Source: CAYOLL01 sp964404765 [NCBI: uncultured Gemmatimonadota bacterium] (lineage in GTDB: Bacteria; 4572-55). From it: a DNA stretch of 21,172 nt. The notes under the pieces are model-generated. The model was given only the letters and a program-made list of their open reading frames with translations. It had not been told where the DNA came from and made no database searches. A program made the position numbers and the translations under genes. Below, in pieces: positions 1-7,684 of this stretch (position 1 is the stretch's first letter; each line of letters starts with the position of its first letter). Where the stretch lies: positions 1 through 21,172 of the forward strand of contig CAYOLL010000106.1 of the NCBI GenBank assembly GCA_964404765.1, given 5' to 3'.

Positions 1-35
1 TGAAATAGTCAATGGTTAAAGAACGGACACTAATG

Positions 36-112
36 CTTGCGAAGGTTAAACTTGCAGTGGAAGTCAATATTTTCAAGGTTTTCACAAACTTACAGGCGGA
101 AACCTTCGCAAG
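36..112. repeat. Hairpin repeat family 1, copy 1
   Basis: A perfect 12-bp inverted repeat (CTTGCGAAGGTT at 36-47, its complement at 101-112) encloses a loop of about 53 bases. The arm recurs at three other intergenic sites in this window (937-1007, 4385-4434, 9654-9734). The loop here is clearly related to that of the 9654 copy: both begin AAACTTG and contain AGTCAATA. It lies upstream of the phosphatase gene. Seen directly; whether it is mobile is not known. Confidence 0.85.
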
Positions 113-190
113 GTTAGCCAACGGTTATTGAGAAGTTATGATTTCAGTGGTTAAACATTTTAATTTTAAAGCGTTGCGGTTTACCGTCCT

Positions 191-682
191 ATGAAATCTA
201 TCCTGTTTGTCTGCACCGGCAACATCTTCCGCAGTATGAGCGCGGAGTACATCCTCAAAGCGTCTCTGCCTGCCTATCAGGTTAGCTCGGCCGGGACGGA
301 AGGCACGGCGCAACCGATTGCCGACTGCGTCCTGCGGCGACTGCAAAGTTACGGCATTGACCCGTCGGCCCATGTCTCCCGCCGTCTGAGTTTTGACATC
401 CTTGATGCCGCGGATTTGGTTGTGGCGATGGGGCTCGATCATCAACAGCATCTGCAAGTCTTTTTTAACCGGACGGCGCCGCTTTTTAACGAAGTTTGCT
501 TTGGCCGATCAGAGCCGGTTTTGGATATTTGGGAAGCGGTAACGGATTTAACCGATTATGCCGCTAAAGTCGCTTACGCCGAATCCGTCGTCGATTATCT
601 GCGGACGGCCATGCCGGAATTTCTTAAAAACGCCCCGCGTTTTATGATCCGTAAAACGGAACAACACCAAAATTTAAAATGA
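191..682 (+). CDS. Low-molecular-weight protein tyrosine phosphatase
   Basis: A 163-residue cytoplasmic phosphatase of the LMW-PTP family, which removes phosphate from phosphotyrosine (in bacteria often from tyrosine kinases controlling polysaccharide export). The phosphate-binding loop C-x5-R-S is CTGNIFRS at residues 8-15. Ile follows the Asn, as in tyrosine-specific members; the arginine phosphatase YwlE has Thr there, so tyrosine specificity is inferred. Asp112 in VLDIWE fits the general acid, but the usual Asp-Pro is Asp-Ile. The second Cys and the Pro of the common CRSP motif are Phe and Met. Length is normal. No convincing ribosome binding site precedes the ATG. The gene stands alone: no kinase or polysaccharide gene is nearby, so its partner is unknown. 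Confidence 0.85.
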   Translation: MKSILFVCTGNIFRSMSAEYILKASLPAYQVSSAGTEGTAQPIADCVLRRLQSYGIDPSAHVSRRLSFDILDAADLVVAMGLDHQQHLQVFFNRTAPLFNEVCFGRSEPVLDIWEAVTDLTDYAAKVAYAESVVDYLRTAMPEFLKNAPRFMIRKTEQHQNLK

Positions 683-809
683 ATTATTCATAAAACCTTT
701 CGTGTATTTTGTGTACTTGAAAACACGCATCGACACAATGCAAAAAGGCATCGCCAGACCGGAGCGCAGCTCTTCATACCAAGCTATGCGTCTTTAATAT
801 TCAGTGACC

Positions 810-827
810 GAGACCCCACGGGGTCTC
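810..827. repeat. Short perfect hairpin
   Basis: GAGACCCC (810-817) and GGGGTCTC (820-827) form an 8-bp, GC-rich perfect stem with a two-base loop, downstream of the phosphatase gene. No T-run follows on either strand, so it is not a standard intrinsic terminator. It may be a small dispersed palindrome or an RNA-stabilising 3' structure. Confidence 0.7.
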
Positions 828-860
828 ATTAGTATGCACGAAACTTCAAACAAGCCGACG

Positions 861-893
861 AAACCTAACAAGTTTTGAAAACCTGTTAGGTTT
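861..893. repeat. Near-perfect 33-bp palindrome
   Basis: AAACCTAACAAGTTTT is followed directly by the complement of AAACCTAACAGGTTTT: 16-base arms with one mismatch and almost no spacer. Palindromes of this kind are, from general knowledge, common dispersed repeats in FCB-group genomes. Only one copy is in the window. Confidence 0.75.
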
Positions 894-936
894 GGGAAGT
901 TACTTGTGAGCGCCACTTGTAAGTGTTCATAAAACA

Positions 937-1007
937 TGGGTAACCTTGCGAAGGCTTCAGTGCACGATTTCACAAGTTTTGCAGTAAAGTCTTCGCAAGG
1001 TTACCCA
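937..1007. repeat. Hairpin repeat family 1, copy 2
   Basis: The arms TGGGTAACCTTGCGAAG (937-953) and its exact complement (991-1007) make a 17-bp perfect stem, the longest of the four copies, with a 37-base loop. It sits about 90 bases beyond the upp stop codon, on the 3' side of that gene, so it may also protect or end the upp transcript. Confidence 0.85.
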
Positions 1008-1096
1008 CGCTTTTTGAGCAATTACGTTCTAAAACAGATAAAAATATCGCTTTATGTAGAGATTCTTTGAGCCTTCGTGATTTTGTGGCGAATACG

Positions 1097-1729
1097 TTAA
1101 ATCGTACCGAATAAACGGTCGCCGGCGTCGCCAAGGCCGGGCACAATATAACCGATGTCGTTGAGCCGCTCATCAATCGCCGCCGTATAGATCGGGATGT
1201 CCGGATAAAGCGCCTGAACTTTGCTTAAGCCTTCCGGCGCGGCAACCAGCGACAAAAGCCGCATCCGTTCCACTTTTCCGCCAGCTTCCTGCAGAATTTC
1301 AATCGCTTTCAGCATCGAGCCGCCGGTAGCCAGCATTGGGTCGACAATAATGATCTCTTTTTCGGACAAATTAGGCGGCACTTTGCGGTAATAACCGCGC
1401 GGCAAGAGCGTCTGCTCGTCGCGTTCCAGGCCAAGGTGGGCCAGAGAAGCCTGCGGTAAGACCGAAAGCAGCCCGTTAATCATACCCAACGCCGCCCGCA
1501 GAATCGGCACAATCGTTACTTGTTTTTCGACCAGAATCGGCGCCGTCATCCGCTCCATCGGTGTCTCAATAGACGTGGAAGTCAACTCGAAATTCCGGGT
1601 GACTTCCACCGCCATGAGCGCGGAAATGCGGTCTAACAACTGTCGAAATTCCGTCATTTCCGTGCGCTTGTCGCGCATGTGGGTCAGATGATGCTGAATA
1701 AACGGATGATTACAAACATGTACGGCCAT
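1097..1729 (-). CDS. upp: Uracil phosphoribosyltransferase
   Basis: Converts uracil and PRPP to UMP and pyrophosphate in pyrimidine salvage, in the cytoplasm. The 210-residue length matches the family (about 208). The PRPP-binding loop VDPMLATGGS is at residues 129-138, and the uracil-binding C-terminal segment YIVPGLGDAGDR is at about 194-205, ending in LFGTI. The conserved TAPILVEKQ and VPILRAALGM stretches lie at about 62-83. A start four codons further upstream is possible, but GGGAGGG just before the chosen ATG makes an ideal ribosome binding site, so the shorter form is preferred. Neighbours give no obvious pathway partner. Identification is secure. Confidence 0.97.
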   Translation of the reverse strand: MAVHVCNHPFIQHHLTHMRDKRTEMTEFRQLLDRISALMAVEVTRNFELTSTSIETPMERMTAPILVEKQVTIVPILRAALGMINGLLSVLPQASLAHLGLERDEQTLLPRGYYRKVPPNLSEKEIIIVDPMLATGGSMLKAIEILQEAGGKVERMRLLSLVAAPEGLSKVQALYPDIPIYTAAIDERLNDIGYIVPGLGDAGDRLFGTI

Positions 1730-1762
1730 ATTCCCTCCCATATACTTTTATTTGGCAGTCAA

Positions 1763-1875
1763 ATAGAACGCGGATCATACGGAAAGTGACGGAATTTCAC
1801 GGATAAAAAATATAAAAATTAAACAAAGGCTTTATCCGTTGGAATCTGTTATTTTCCGTCATATCCGTGTTCTAT
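1763..1875. repeat. Long imperfect inverted repeat with 45-bp arms
   Basis: The left arm (1763-1807) and right arm (1831-1875) are 45 bases each and match imperfectly along their length, starting ATAGAAC(G/A)CGGAT at the outer ends and ending ACGGATAAA at the inner ends. The spacer is only about 23 bases and A/T-rich. It fills the gap between the end of the IscU-like gene and the start of upp (both -). Its tips and size are those of a miniature hairpin element. The promoter of upp may lie inside or beside it. Confidence 0.8.
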
Positions 1876-1883
1876 CTTTTGGT

Positions 1884-2336
1884 TCAAACTTGCTCGGTTT
1901 CGGGCTTTTTCTTTTTGACAGTACTGCAGCGACAATTATTGCAGCGCTTGATTTTCTCGGCCACAACATCAATGTGCACCAATGCCGTCAGGCTTGTGCC
2001 GTCCGCATGATACTCGATGGTATCAATGGCGCAAATATCTTTTGGTCCGCCGGGCTCAAGCCCCAATAATGCGGCCAAACCGCCTTGCACGGCAAAAAAA
2101 TGTTTGAGATGCAAAAAAGCCTCGACCGACTCGGCAGGGACGGCGCAATTGGCAAGAATATCGTCGCTATCGGTGTCCAGAATATCCATGGCCGGGCGAT
2201 GCTGCAGTTGCGTTGCCAGCAGCGATTTTTCGCCTACGCCGCCGCCGCAGGTTTGCTTCAAAAGTGTGTAGCTTTGCAGCCGGTCTTCGCCATCGAGTTC
2301 CAGCGTTAAAACTTCGGTTATATCTTGACAGGGCAT
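1884..2336 (-). CDS. Divergent IscU/NifU-like, cysteine-rich protein
   Basis: A 150-residue soluble protein not securely assigned. Residues 10-92 resemble the IscU/NifU N-terminal scaffold in layout: a beta segment (LTLELDGEDRLQSYTLL), a cysteine in TCGGG at residue 30 followed by GEKSLL, then DILDTDSDDI and a helical stretch. IscU uses three conserved cysteines. Here cysteines are at 3, 30, 64 and 102, plus a C-x2-C-x-C cluster at 132-137 before a lysine-rich tail, so any metal site would be arranged differently. The start is set by AGGAAG just upstream; an upstream in-frame extension would run into the repeat array and is less likely. A role in binding or delivering an iron-sulfur cluster is inference. 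No isc, suf or nif gene is adjacent. Confidence 0.45.
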   Translation of the reverse strand: MPCQDITEVLTLELDGEDRLQSYTLLKQTCGGGVGEKSLLATQLQHRPAMDILDTDSDDILANCAVPAESVEAFLHLKHFFAVQGGLAALLGLEPGGPKDICAIDTIEYHADGTSLTALVHIDVVAEKIKRCNNCRCSTVKKKKPETEQV

Positions 2337-2394
2337 TGACTTCCTACTTTCATGACGAGAGCTACAGTGTTTAAGATATTGTTTTTGGCGACGA

Positions 2395-2559
2395 TGTAGC
2401 ACAGATTGTTAATCTGTGCCTATCCCCACAAAGCACAGATTGTTAATCTGTGCCTATCCCCACAAAGCACAGATTGCTAATCTGTGTCTATCCCCACAAA
2501 GCACAGATTGCTAATCTGTGCCTATCCCCACAAAGCACAGATTGCTAATCTGTGCTACA
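2395..2559. repeat. Tandem array of five hairpin units, 34-bp period
   Basis: Four complete 34-bp units and a final 21-bp half unit run from 2399 to 2555. Each unit starts with a palindrome, GCACAGATT, then GTT or GCT, then AATCTGTGC (9-bp stem, 3-base loop), followed by the constant spacer CTATCCCCACAAA. The array begins with TGTA and ends with TACA, so the whole block is also framed by an inverted repeat. Because the spacers are identical it is not a CRISPR array. It lies between the IscU-like gene and the csp terminator. Confidence 0.9.
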
Positions 2560-2657
2560 AGCAGTCGGTCCCATCCCCAAAAACATTTTCTTAAATGCTG
2601 TAAATTAGAACTATGATTGTCAGGCGCAAAATATAAGTAATTACTGCAAACAGGCAA

Positions 2658-2700
2658 TCAAAATAAAAACGCCCGCAGAGTTTTAAACTCTGCGGGCGTC
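2658..2700 (-). terminator. Intrinsic terminator of the cold-shock gene
   Basis: A 15-bp perfect inverted repeat (2669-2683 and 2685-2699, core CGCCCGCAGAG/CTCTGCGGGCG) is followed, on the minus strand, by TTTTTATTTT. This is a textbook rho-independent terminator 39 bases after the csp stop codon. Confidence 0.92.
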
Positions 2701-2738
2701 GAACACTCAGAAGGAACTTTGCTCATTTGTTGTGTGGA

Positions 2739-2960
2739 TCATTGGGGAATGACCGTTACGTTTTCCGCCTGAAGTCCTTTTTGGCCCTCAGTCACCGTGA
2801 ATTCAACACGCTGACCGTCATGCAAAGTGCGATAGCCCTCGCCCATGATGGCACGATAGTGCACAAAAACATCCGAACCAGAATCACGACGAATGAACCC
2901 ATAGCCTTTGGGGGCATTGAACCACTTAACGGTTCCGGCTTCTTTGACTGCATCACCCAT
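2739..2960 (-). CDS. CspA-family cold-shock protein
   Basis: A 73-residue single cold-shock domain that binds single-stranded RNA and DNA and acts as an RNA chaperone. RNP1 is seen as KGYGFIRR and RNP2 as DVFVHY, after the usual [14 protein letters not shown] start. Position two of the common WFN-x-x-KGYGFI signature is normal. The family length is about 66-75. The chosen ATG has GGAGG eight bases upstream; a longer in-frame reading begins with non-conserved sequence. The gene is a monocistron with its own terminator and a likely leader of roughly 90 bases, as is common for cold-regulated csp messages. Three tandem copies of TGAAAC(A/G) lie in that leader at 2979-2999. Confidence 0.97.
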   Translation of the reverse strand: MGDAVKEAGTVKWFNAPKGYGFIRRDSGSDVFVHYRAIMGEGYRTLHDGQRVEFTVTEGQKGLQAENVTVIPQ

Positions 2961-3057
2961 TGAAACAACCTCCAGAAATGAAACGTGAAACATGAAACAG
3001 TGAATAAAAGAACCCAACACTTGCAAAGAACTTCAAGCAAAAATCAGGTCATTAATT

Positions 3058-3086
3058 ATGATAAATGACTTTTTTCGTAAAAACAA
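3058..3086 (-). promoter_or_regulatory. Possible csp promoter
   Basis: On the minus strand, TTGTTT (3086-3081), a 17-base spacer and TATCAT (3063-3058) resemble a sigma-70-type promoter. The -10 box is good and the -35 box weak. Transcription would start about 90 bases before the csp ATG. Confidence 0.35.
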
Positions 3087-3212
3087 GCAAATTTTTTAGG
3101 TTCCCGCAAAATTTTTAGGAACTCTTCAAAAGCACGGATTTGGCAGCATTTTTTCAACTCAAAAAGCGTCGCTCGAAAGTTGAGTCGTAGGAAATGAAAC
3201 GTGCCGTCTTTT

Positions 3213-4187
3213 CTAATTATCAAAGCCGGGTGGGGCCGTGATAACACGGAAGTAATAACGCCGATCCAATTCCGGTTGAATCTCACATTCCCTTCGATTG
3301 TATATGGCTAAATTCGGTGCGTCAAGGGTCGGTAGCTCAAACGGATAATAAGTTTTGCCGTCTCCGGCTTGGATCAGAGGCACAAAATAGGGCATAAATA
3401 GAAAATTCGGGAGAATACTAAGATAGACGCCATCAAGCATAAAATCGTGATTTCTATCCAGCCCTAATATTTGTAGATACGGTTGCATCGTCAAGGGATG
3501 GAAATCTTGATCGACACCGTTTGCGGTTAGATTTTGGCGATAGATGTCAATCCAATATCGTTTATTATTTGCGTCAAATTGATTGCCCAAACAATAGATA
3601 TTTCGTAATTCGTACTCCCAGCAGCCCGAAGCTGGACTCATTTGTGACGGGCGAAGCAGTCGAAGTTGCAACGTGTCGCCGGTGACATCACCGATTTTTT
3701 CACCGCCTTGCGTGGTGTAAGAGATGCCAACCGTCCATGTGTCTGGAAGCGGCGACAAAAATCGAATAATTGCCAGTTCAAGATCAATTTCATATTCGAC
3801 ACCCTCTTCCATTAATTTTAACTCGCGTTGAAAACGGCGATCTTGAAGTTCGTCTTTAATAACTCGCGCAGTGGCGTAGCCTGATCGGAAGCCGCTACTA
3901 TCGGATGACGCGACGTTATCGTCCGCATACACATAGATGCGCGAATTACCGGCAGGCATGTGCGTTCGGTCAATTACATATACGCTATCCTTAATCTTCC
4001 ATAAAATCTGCGGATCGTTGATCCAAAAAAAAGTGCGCTTAACGTATTGATAATCCCAAACGTTCAGAGTGTCTCTAACGACAATTGGCTCCGGTTCAAT
4101 CGGGGGGCCTGGCTTAACCTCTGAACAGTTGGTCAGAAACAAACTGGTGAGTAAAAGCAAAATGAAGAAATAAAGGTTCTTCGACAT
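3213..4187 (-). CDS. Lipoprotein with a SprA-like domain
   Basis: A 324-residue predicted lipoprotein: a hydrophobic signal (residues 5-19) ends in LTNC, putting the lipidated cysteine at 21 (Asn at -1 is uncommon). A proline-rich linker follows (PGPPIEPEP). The region from about 185 to 290 resembles the repeated domain of SprA, the large outer-membrane translocon of type IX secretion and gliding: a WEYELRNIYCLGN stretch, then an IDIYRQN strand, then YLQILGLDRNHD..LDG, then a YYPFELP end. Intact SprA is over 2000 residues with many beta strands, so this is a single domain on its own and probably not a channel. GGAG about nine bases before the ATG supports the start. It lies 261 bp after the TonB-dependent receptor, on the same strand. 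The role is unknown; a surface partner of that receptor is possible. Confidence 0.55.
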   Translation of the reverse strand: MSKNLYFFILLLLTSLFLTNCSEVKPGPPIEPEPIVVRDTLNVWDYQYVKRTFFWINDPQILWKIKDSVYVIDRTHMPAGNSRIYVYADDNVASSDSSGFRSGYATARVIKDELQDRRFQRELKLMEEGVEYEIDLELAIIRFLSPLPDTWTVGISYTTQGGEKIGDVTGDTLQLRLLRPSQMSPASGCWEYELRNIYCLGNQFDANNKRYWIDIYRQNLTANGVDQDFHPLTMQPYLQILGLDRNHDFMLDGVYLSILPNFLFMPYFVPLIQAGDGKTYYPFELPTLDAPNLAIYNRRECEIQPELDRRYYFRVITAPPGFDN

Positions 4188-4384
4188 AGTTTAATACTCC
4201 TTTTGGCAAATGGTTGCATTCTTTCAGAATAGAATAATAGAATGATTCGTGCGATAAAATCACAACAAAAACATATCTGCCGGTTAGGAGTCGAGCTCGC
4301 TTGGAAAAACTGCTACCTTTCAAAAGATTGTTTATTCCCGAATTTAAAAAAAATATTACCGCATCATTGAACAAGTTTGTGAAA

Positions 4385-4434
4385 CTTTGCGAAGGCTTCC
4401 TATGAAATTTATATTCACGGAAACCTTCGCAAAG
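4385..4434. repeat. Hairpin repeat family 1, copy 3
   Basis: An 11-bp perfect stem (CTTTGCGAAGG at 4385-4395, complement at 4424-4434) with a 28-base loop. It carries one base change in the arm compared with other copies, kept symmetrical on both sides (TTTGC/GCAAA), which suggests the stem is maintained. It lies just beyond the stop codon of the TonB-dependent receptor; no T-run follows. Confidence 0.8.
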
Positions 4435-4448
4435 CTATATTCACAGGG

Positions 4449-7400
4449 CTAATTAAAAATATACCGCAATCCCAACTGCGCTTTCCAGCGCGAATTCAAG
4501 CCCGTATCATCCACAAAAGTCTCCTCAAGCTTCGGAAAGCTGAAAACCGGCTCACCCTCAGTGTTGTAACCCATAAAGGTTAGCGGCGACTTGTTGGCGG
4601 GAACCTGCCGTACGCCCCAATCGGAACTCAGCATGTTGCCCAGATTTAAGACATCCAGGCTGATTTGGAAGGTGTGCTGTTGGCCGCTCCAATTCAGCTT
4701 AACGTCCTGCATGACTCGCACATCAAATTGACTGAACCATTCGCCCAACGCGCCATTGCGTTCGGCATAGTCGCCGCGCCGCGAACTCAGGTAATCGTCC
4801 TGGCTAATATAGTCGTCCAACTGCTGCCAGATCTCCGACGGCGGGCGGATATCGGCGGCATTGACCGGAACCAGGTTGATCTCGGAGGCGTCGGCCGGCA
4901 CATACATTAAATCGTTGTTTTGGGGAATGCCGTCGCGATTCATATCGCCGGCGTAGACGTAGGAGAAGCGGTCGCCGCGGCCCATTTCCATAAATAGCGA
5001 AAACGTCGTATTAAAGCGCTTGGAATACGCTTTGGAGTAGGACAGCACCCCGATCAGGCGATGGCGCAGGCCAAAGTCGGAATAGCTCAGCTCCGGCTGA
5101 TTGGGGTTGCCCACCACCGGATTCAGTTGAAAGGCGTCGGCGGCGATTTCACCCGGCGTGCTGGTCAAATCCTTGGCCTCCGAATACGTGTAGGCCAGGC
5201 GGGTCATCAAACCGTTCGGGAACGTCTTTTCCAATTGTCCCGTAATCGTGTATTGATGGCCTTCGTCGGTGTTGTCCAGCAAGATGGCCCCGGCGTCGAT
5301 AAAGCTTAGATTATCGGGCATCCCGTCCGCGGGCAGCACCGGATAAATACGCTCTTCGCCGGGATTGAAAATCGGGCGGTTGTCCGCGCCGTTGGCCCGA
5401 CCGGTCGGCGGGGCCATGTTGTAGTTGCGGTGCACGACCGCGTTAATATCCTTATTGTAGATCAATTCCAGCGTGCCCATCATATCCCACGGCAGTTGCT
5501 TGTCCACGCCAAGGTTGGTGCGCCAGACTTGCGGCCACTTGAAATCGTCAGCCGAGCCGTTGATCTGAAAAGTGTAGAACGGATTGATCGCGCCATTGGA
5601 AATCTGATTGCTGATCCACACAAAACGCAGCCGACCGGTAAAGATGCCGGTGCCGCCGCGCACTTGCAGCGTTTTATCGCCCCGCGCGTCCCAGTTAAAG
5701 CCCACCCGCGGCGAAAACAGCAGTTTGGAATCCGGCAGCTTGCCTACATCAAAAGTGGCCGGATCGCCGTTTTCATCACGGAAAACTTTGGACTCAATGG
5801 TCGGATTCTCGTCGGGATCGGTAAAGTAAAGCGGCATATCCACGCGCAGGCCGAGTGTCGCCACCAGATTCTTATTGACCTGCATCTTGTCCTGTCCGTA
5901 AAAGGCCAATTGGCCTACATCCACCGCGTCCATTTTGTATTCGCGTTGTTGCGATTGCGCCACTGCGGCATTAAAGTCGATAAAAGTCGGGCTGTTGGGC
6001 GTTGTCGCGGCCAGAAACGCTTCCACGGACTCAAAAGTATAGCCCGGATAATAGAACAAGTTGAACGAGTTGTTGAACTGAAAAATTTCCAGCGACGAGC
6101 CGAAGGTGAACGTGTTCTTGCCTTTGTAAAAGCTGATATCATCCGTAATCTCAAAAACATCCTGATCCAGAATGTTGTGCGTGGAAAAACGCTCCAGCCC
6201 GAACGACATATAAGTAATGCCGTTTTTGTTGATATCGATGGACGGAAAAGGATCGCTCTTGCTTTCGCGGAAATCCCGGAAGCGGGTGTAGCTAAAGCGG
6301 AAGCGGTTGGCCAGCTTGTTGCTTAAGCGGCTGCTCAACTCGCCTACGAACGAGTCCAAATTGTTGTTGATGACGTAGCTGGTGTTCTCGAACGGCATGG
6401 AGTTTACATTCGGGCCGCGGCCGCCGGCGGAAATGGCCGGATGCGGCAGCACATCGCGCCATGAGCGCAAATAATTGTAGCGAAAGGTGATTTCGTGGCT
6501 GTCGTTCAGATGCCAGTTGAGCTTGAGCAGCACTTTGTCGTTTTCGGTGAGATGATTGTAGTTTTCAAACGCGCCGGTTTCATAACCATAAACATCGCGC
6601 AGCCGGTCGGAGACGGCTTCCAAATCAGCAGCCGACACGCGCGACACATTAGGCCCGGACAGACCGCTGCGACCGGCTAAAATCGTGGTAGCCGGCTCTT
6701 CACGCCGTTCGATTTCGCCATTCAAAAAGAAGAAAATCTTGTTTTTGGCGAGAGGCCCGCCAAGACGAAAACCGGATTGATTATACGACAAATCCGGGTT
6801 ATTGACGGTGGCCTCGCCAACCTGGTCGCCGATGAAATTTTCGTTGCGGGTAAAGGTGTAGATCGAGCCGCTCATTTCGTTGGTGCCGCTGCGCGTGACG
6901 GTATTGATGCCCGCGCCGGTAAAGCCGCCCTGCCGCACGTCATACGGTGCAATCGTCACCTGAATCTGCTCGATGGCGTCTAAGCTGACCGGCTGGGCAT
7001 TGGTCTGACCGCCGGGCGTAGGCACGTCCAACCCGAACGAGTTGTTGAAGATCGAGCCGTCCAGCGAAAAATTGTTGTAATAGTTGTTGCGTCCGCCAAA
7101 GCTATTGCCGGAGCTCTGCGGCGTCAGGCGGGTGAAATCCTGAGCGCTGCGGCTGATGGTCGGCATTTCTTGCAGCAGCTCCGTGTTGATGCTGGTAGCC
7201 GCGCCGGTGCGATCCGAGTTCATAATCTTGTTTTTGTCGCCGACGACGGTAATTTCTTCATAATCCAGGGTTTTGTCTTCCAAATCAAAATTGATCTGCA
7301 AATCCTGACCCAGGCTCAAATTGACATTTTTCTGCACTTTCGAAGTCAAGCCAATGGACGAGGCGGTAATCGTATACGGCCCGCCGATACGCAAATCGCG

Positions 7401-7625
7401 CAAGTTGAAGCGACCGTCGCCGCGAGTGGGCGTAGCGTAACGAGTACCGCTGGGTTCATGCAAGACTGTAATGTTAGCGCCGCCTAAAGGTACGCCAAAC
7501 ATGTTCATAACTGTGCCGCTAATGGAAGCAGTGGTAACACCTTGCGCCAACAGCGCACTCGGAGTGAAAACGAGCAGCATCAAGCCTAACCAGCGCTTGA
7601 CAAATGAAACCGCAAGCCGATTCAT
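4449..7625 (-). CDS. Oar-like TonB-dependent outer-membrane receptor
   Basis: A 1058-residue outer-membrane beta-barrel transporter powered by TonB. A signal peptide covers residues 1-28 (hydrophobic core then ALLAQ). A carboxypeptidase-regulatory-like beta domain follows at about 32-115 (ASISGTVMNMFGVPLGGANI). A TonB-box-like EEITVVGD is at about 123-130, then a plug domain at about 140-260 with the FSLDGSIFNN and TVTRSGTNEMSGS stretches, and a long barrel to the C-terminal LGLRYIFN, which ends in Phe-Asn rather than a terminal aromatic residue. This order is typical of Oar/OmpA-related receptors in Bacteroidota and Myxococcota. AAAGGAG seven bases upstream fixes the start. The substrate is unknown; no SusD partner is present. 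It follows the histidine kinase gene by 59 bp on the same strand. Confidence 0.92.
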   Translation of the reverse strand: MNRLAVSFVKRWLGLMLLVFTPSALLAQGVTTASISGTVMNMFGVPLGGANITVLHEPSGTRYATPTRGDGRFNLRDLRIGGPYTITASSIGLTSKVQKNVNLSLGQDLQINFDLEDKTLDYEEITVVGDKNKIMNSDRTGAATSINTELLQEMPTISRSAQDFTRLTPQSSGNSFGGRNNYYNNFSLDGSIFNNSFGLDVPTPGGQTNAQPVSLDAIEQIQVTIAPYDVRQGGFTGAGINTVTRSGTNEMSGSIYTFTRNENFIGDQVGEATVNNPDLSYNQSGFRLGGPLAKNKIFFFLNGEIERREEPATTILAGRSGLSGPNVSRVSAADLEAVSDRLRDVYGYETGAFENYNHLTENDKVLLKLNWHLNDSHEITFRYNYLRSWRDVLPHPAISAGGRGPNVNSMPFENTSYVINNNLDSFVGELSSRLSNKLANRFRFSYTRFRDFRESKSDPFPSIDINKNGITYMSFGLERFSTHNILDQDVFEITDDISFYKGKNTFTFGSSLEIFQFNNSFNLFYYPGYTFESVEAFLAATTPNSPTFIDFNAAVAQSQQREYKMDAVDVGQLAFYGQDKMQVNKNLVATLGLRVDMPLYFTDPDENPTIESKVFRDENGDPATFDVGKLPDSKLLFSPRVGFNWDARGDKTLQVRGGTGIFTGRLRFVWISNQISNGAINPFYTFQINGSADDFKWPQVWRTNLGVDKQLPWDMMGTLELIYNKDINAVVHRNYNMAPPTGRANGADNRPIFNPGEERIYPVLPADGMPDNLSFIDAGAILLDNTDEGHQYTITGQLEKTFPNGLMTRLAYTYSEAKDLTSTPGEIAADAFQLNPVVGNPNQPELSYSDFGLRHRLIGVLSYSKAYSKRFNTTFSLFMEMGRGDRFSYVYAGDMNRDGIPQNNDLMYVPADASEINLVPVNAADIRPPSEIWQQLDDYISQDDYLSSRRGDYAERNGALGEWFSQFDVRVMQDVKLNWSGQQHTFQISLDVLNLGNMLSSDWGVRQVPANKSPLTFMGYNTEGEPVFSFPKLEETFVDDTGLNSRWKAQLGLRYIFN

Positions 7626-7684
7626 GATAGAACTCCTTTCGTTGTGATCAAACAGTGATGGAAAAATAAGATTTACGGGTTGAA

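Larger units (their letters stand above)
683..1096. other. Gene-free gap with several palindromes
   Basis: This 414-bp gap between the convergent phosphatase and upp genes has no open frame with family resemblance. It holds an 8-bp hairpin at 810-827, a palindrome at 861-893 and copy 2 of hairpin family 1 at 937-1007, each described separately. None is followed by a clear T-run, so no terminator is called with confidence for either gene. Confidence 0.7.
2337..2738. other. Gene-free gap holding the tandem hairpin array and csp terminator
   Basis: This 402-bp gap upstream of the IscU-like start contains the array at 2395-2559 and the terminator at 2658-2700. The stretch 2560-2657 is A/T-rich with no recognised feature. 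A promoter for the IscU-like gene must lie here, but none stands out. Confidence 0.6.

Noticed and set aside
125-457. 110-codon minus-strand frame over the phosphatase
   Set aside because: It is antisense to the LMW-PTP gene with the intact CTGNIFRS motif.
2395-2559. CRISPR array
   Set aside because: Regular palindromic repeats with a 34-bp period, but all spacers are the same 13 bases and no cas gene is near.
3155-3184. Terminator after the SprA-like lipoprotein
   Set aside because: CAACTC/GTTGAG gives only a 6-bp stem, and the minus-strand flank is an A-run rather than a T-run.
3056-3286. Small minus-strand protein downstream of the SprA-like lipoprotein
   Set aside because: It overlaps the end of the lipoprotein gene in another frame, has no ribosome binding site and no recognisable features.
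4114-4374. 86-codon minus-strand frame before the lipoprotein
   Set aside because: It overlaps the lipoprotein signal peptide out of frame; the lipoprotein start has a good ribosome binding site.
5430-6326. 298-codon open frame on the plus strand
   Set aside because: It is antisense to the TonB-dependent receptor, whose reading frame is strongly conserved; the translated peptide has no family features.
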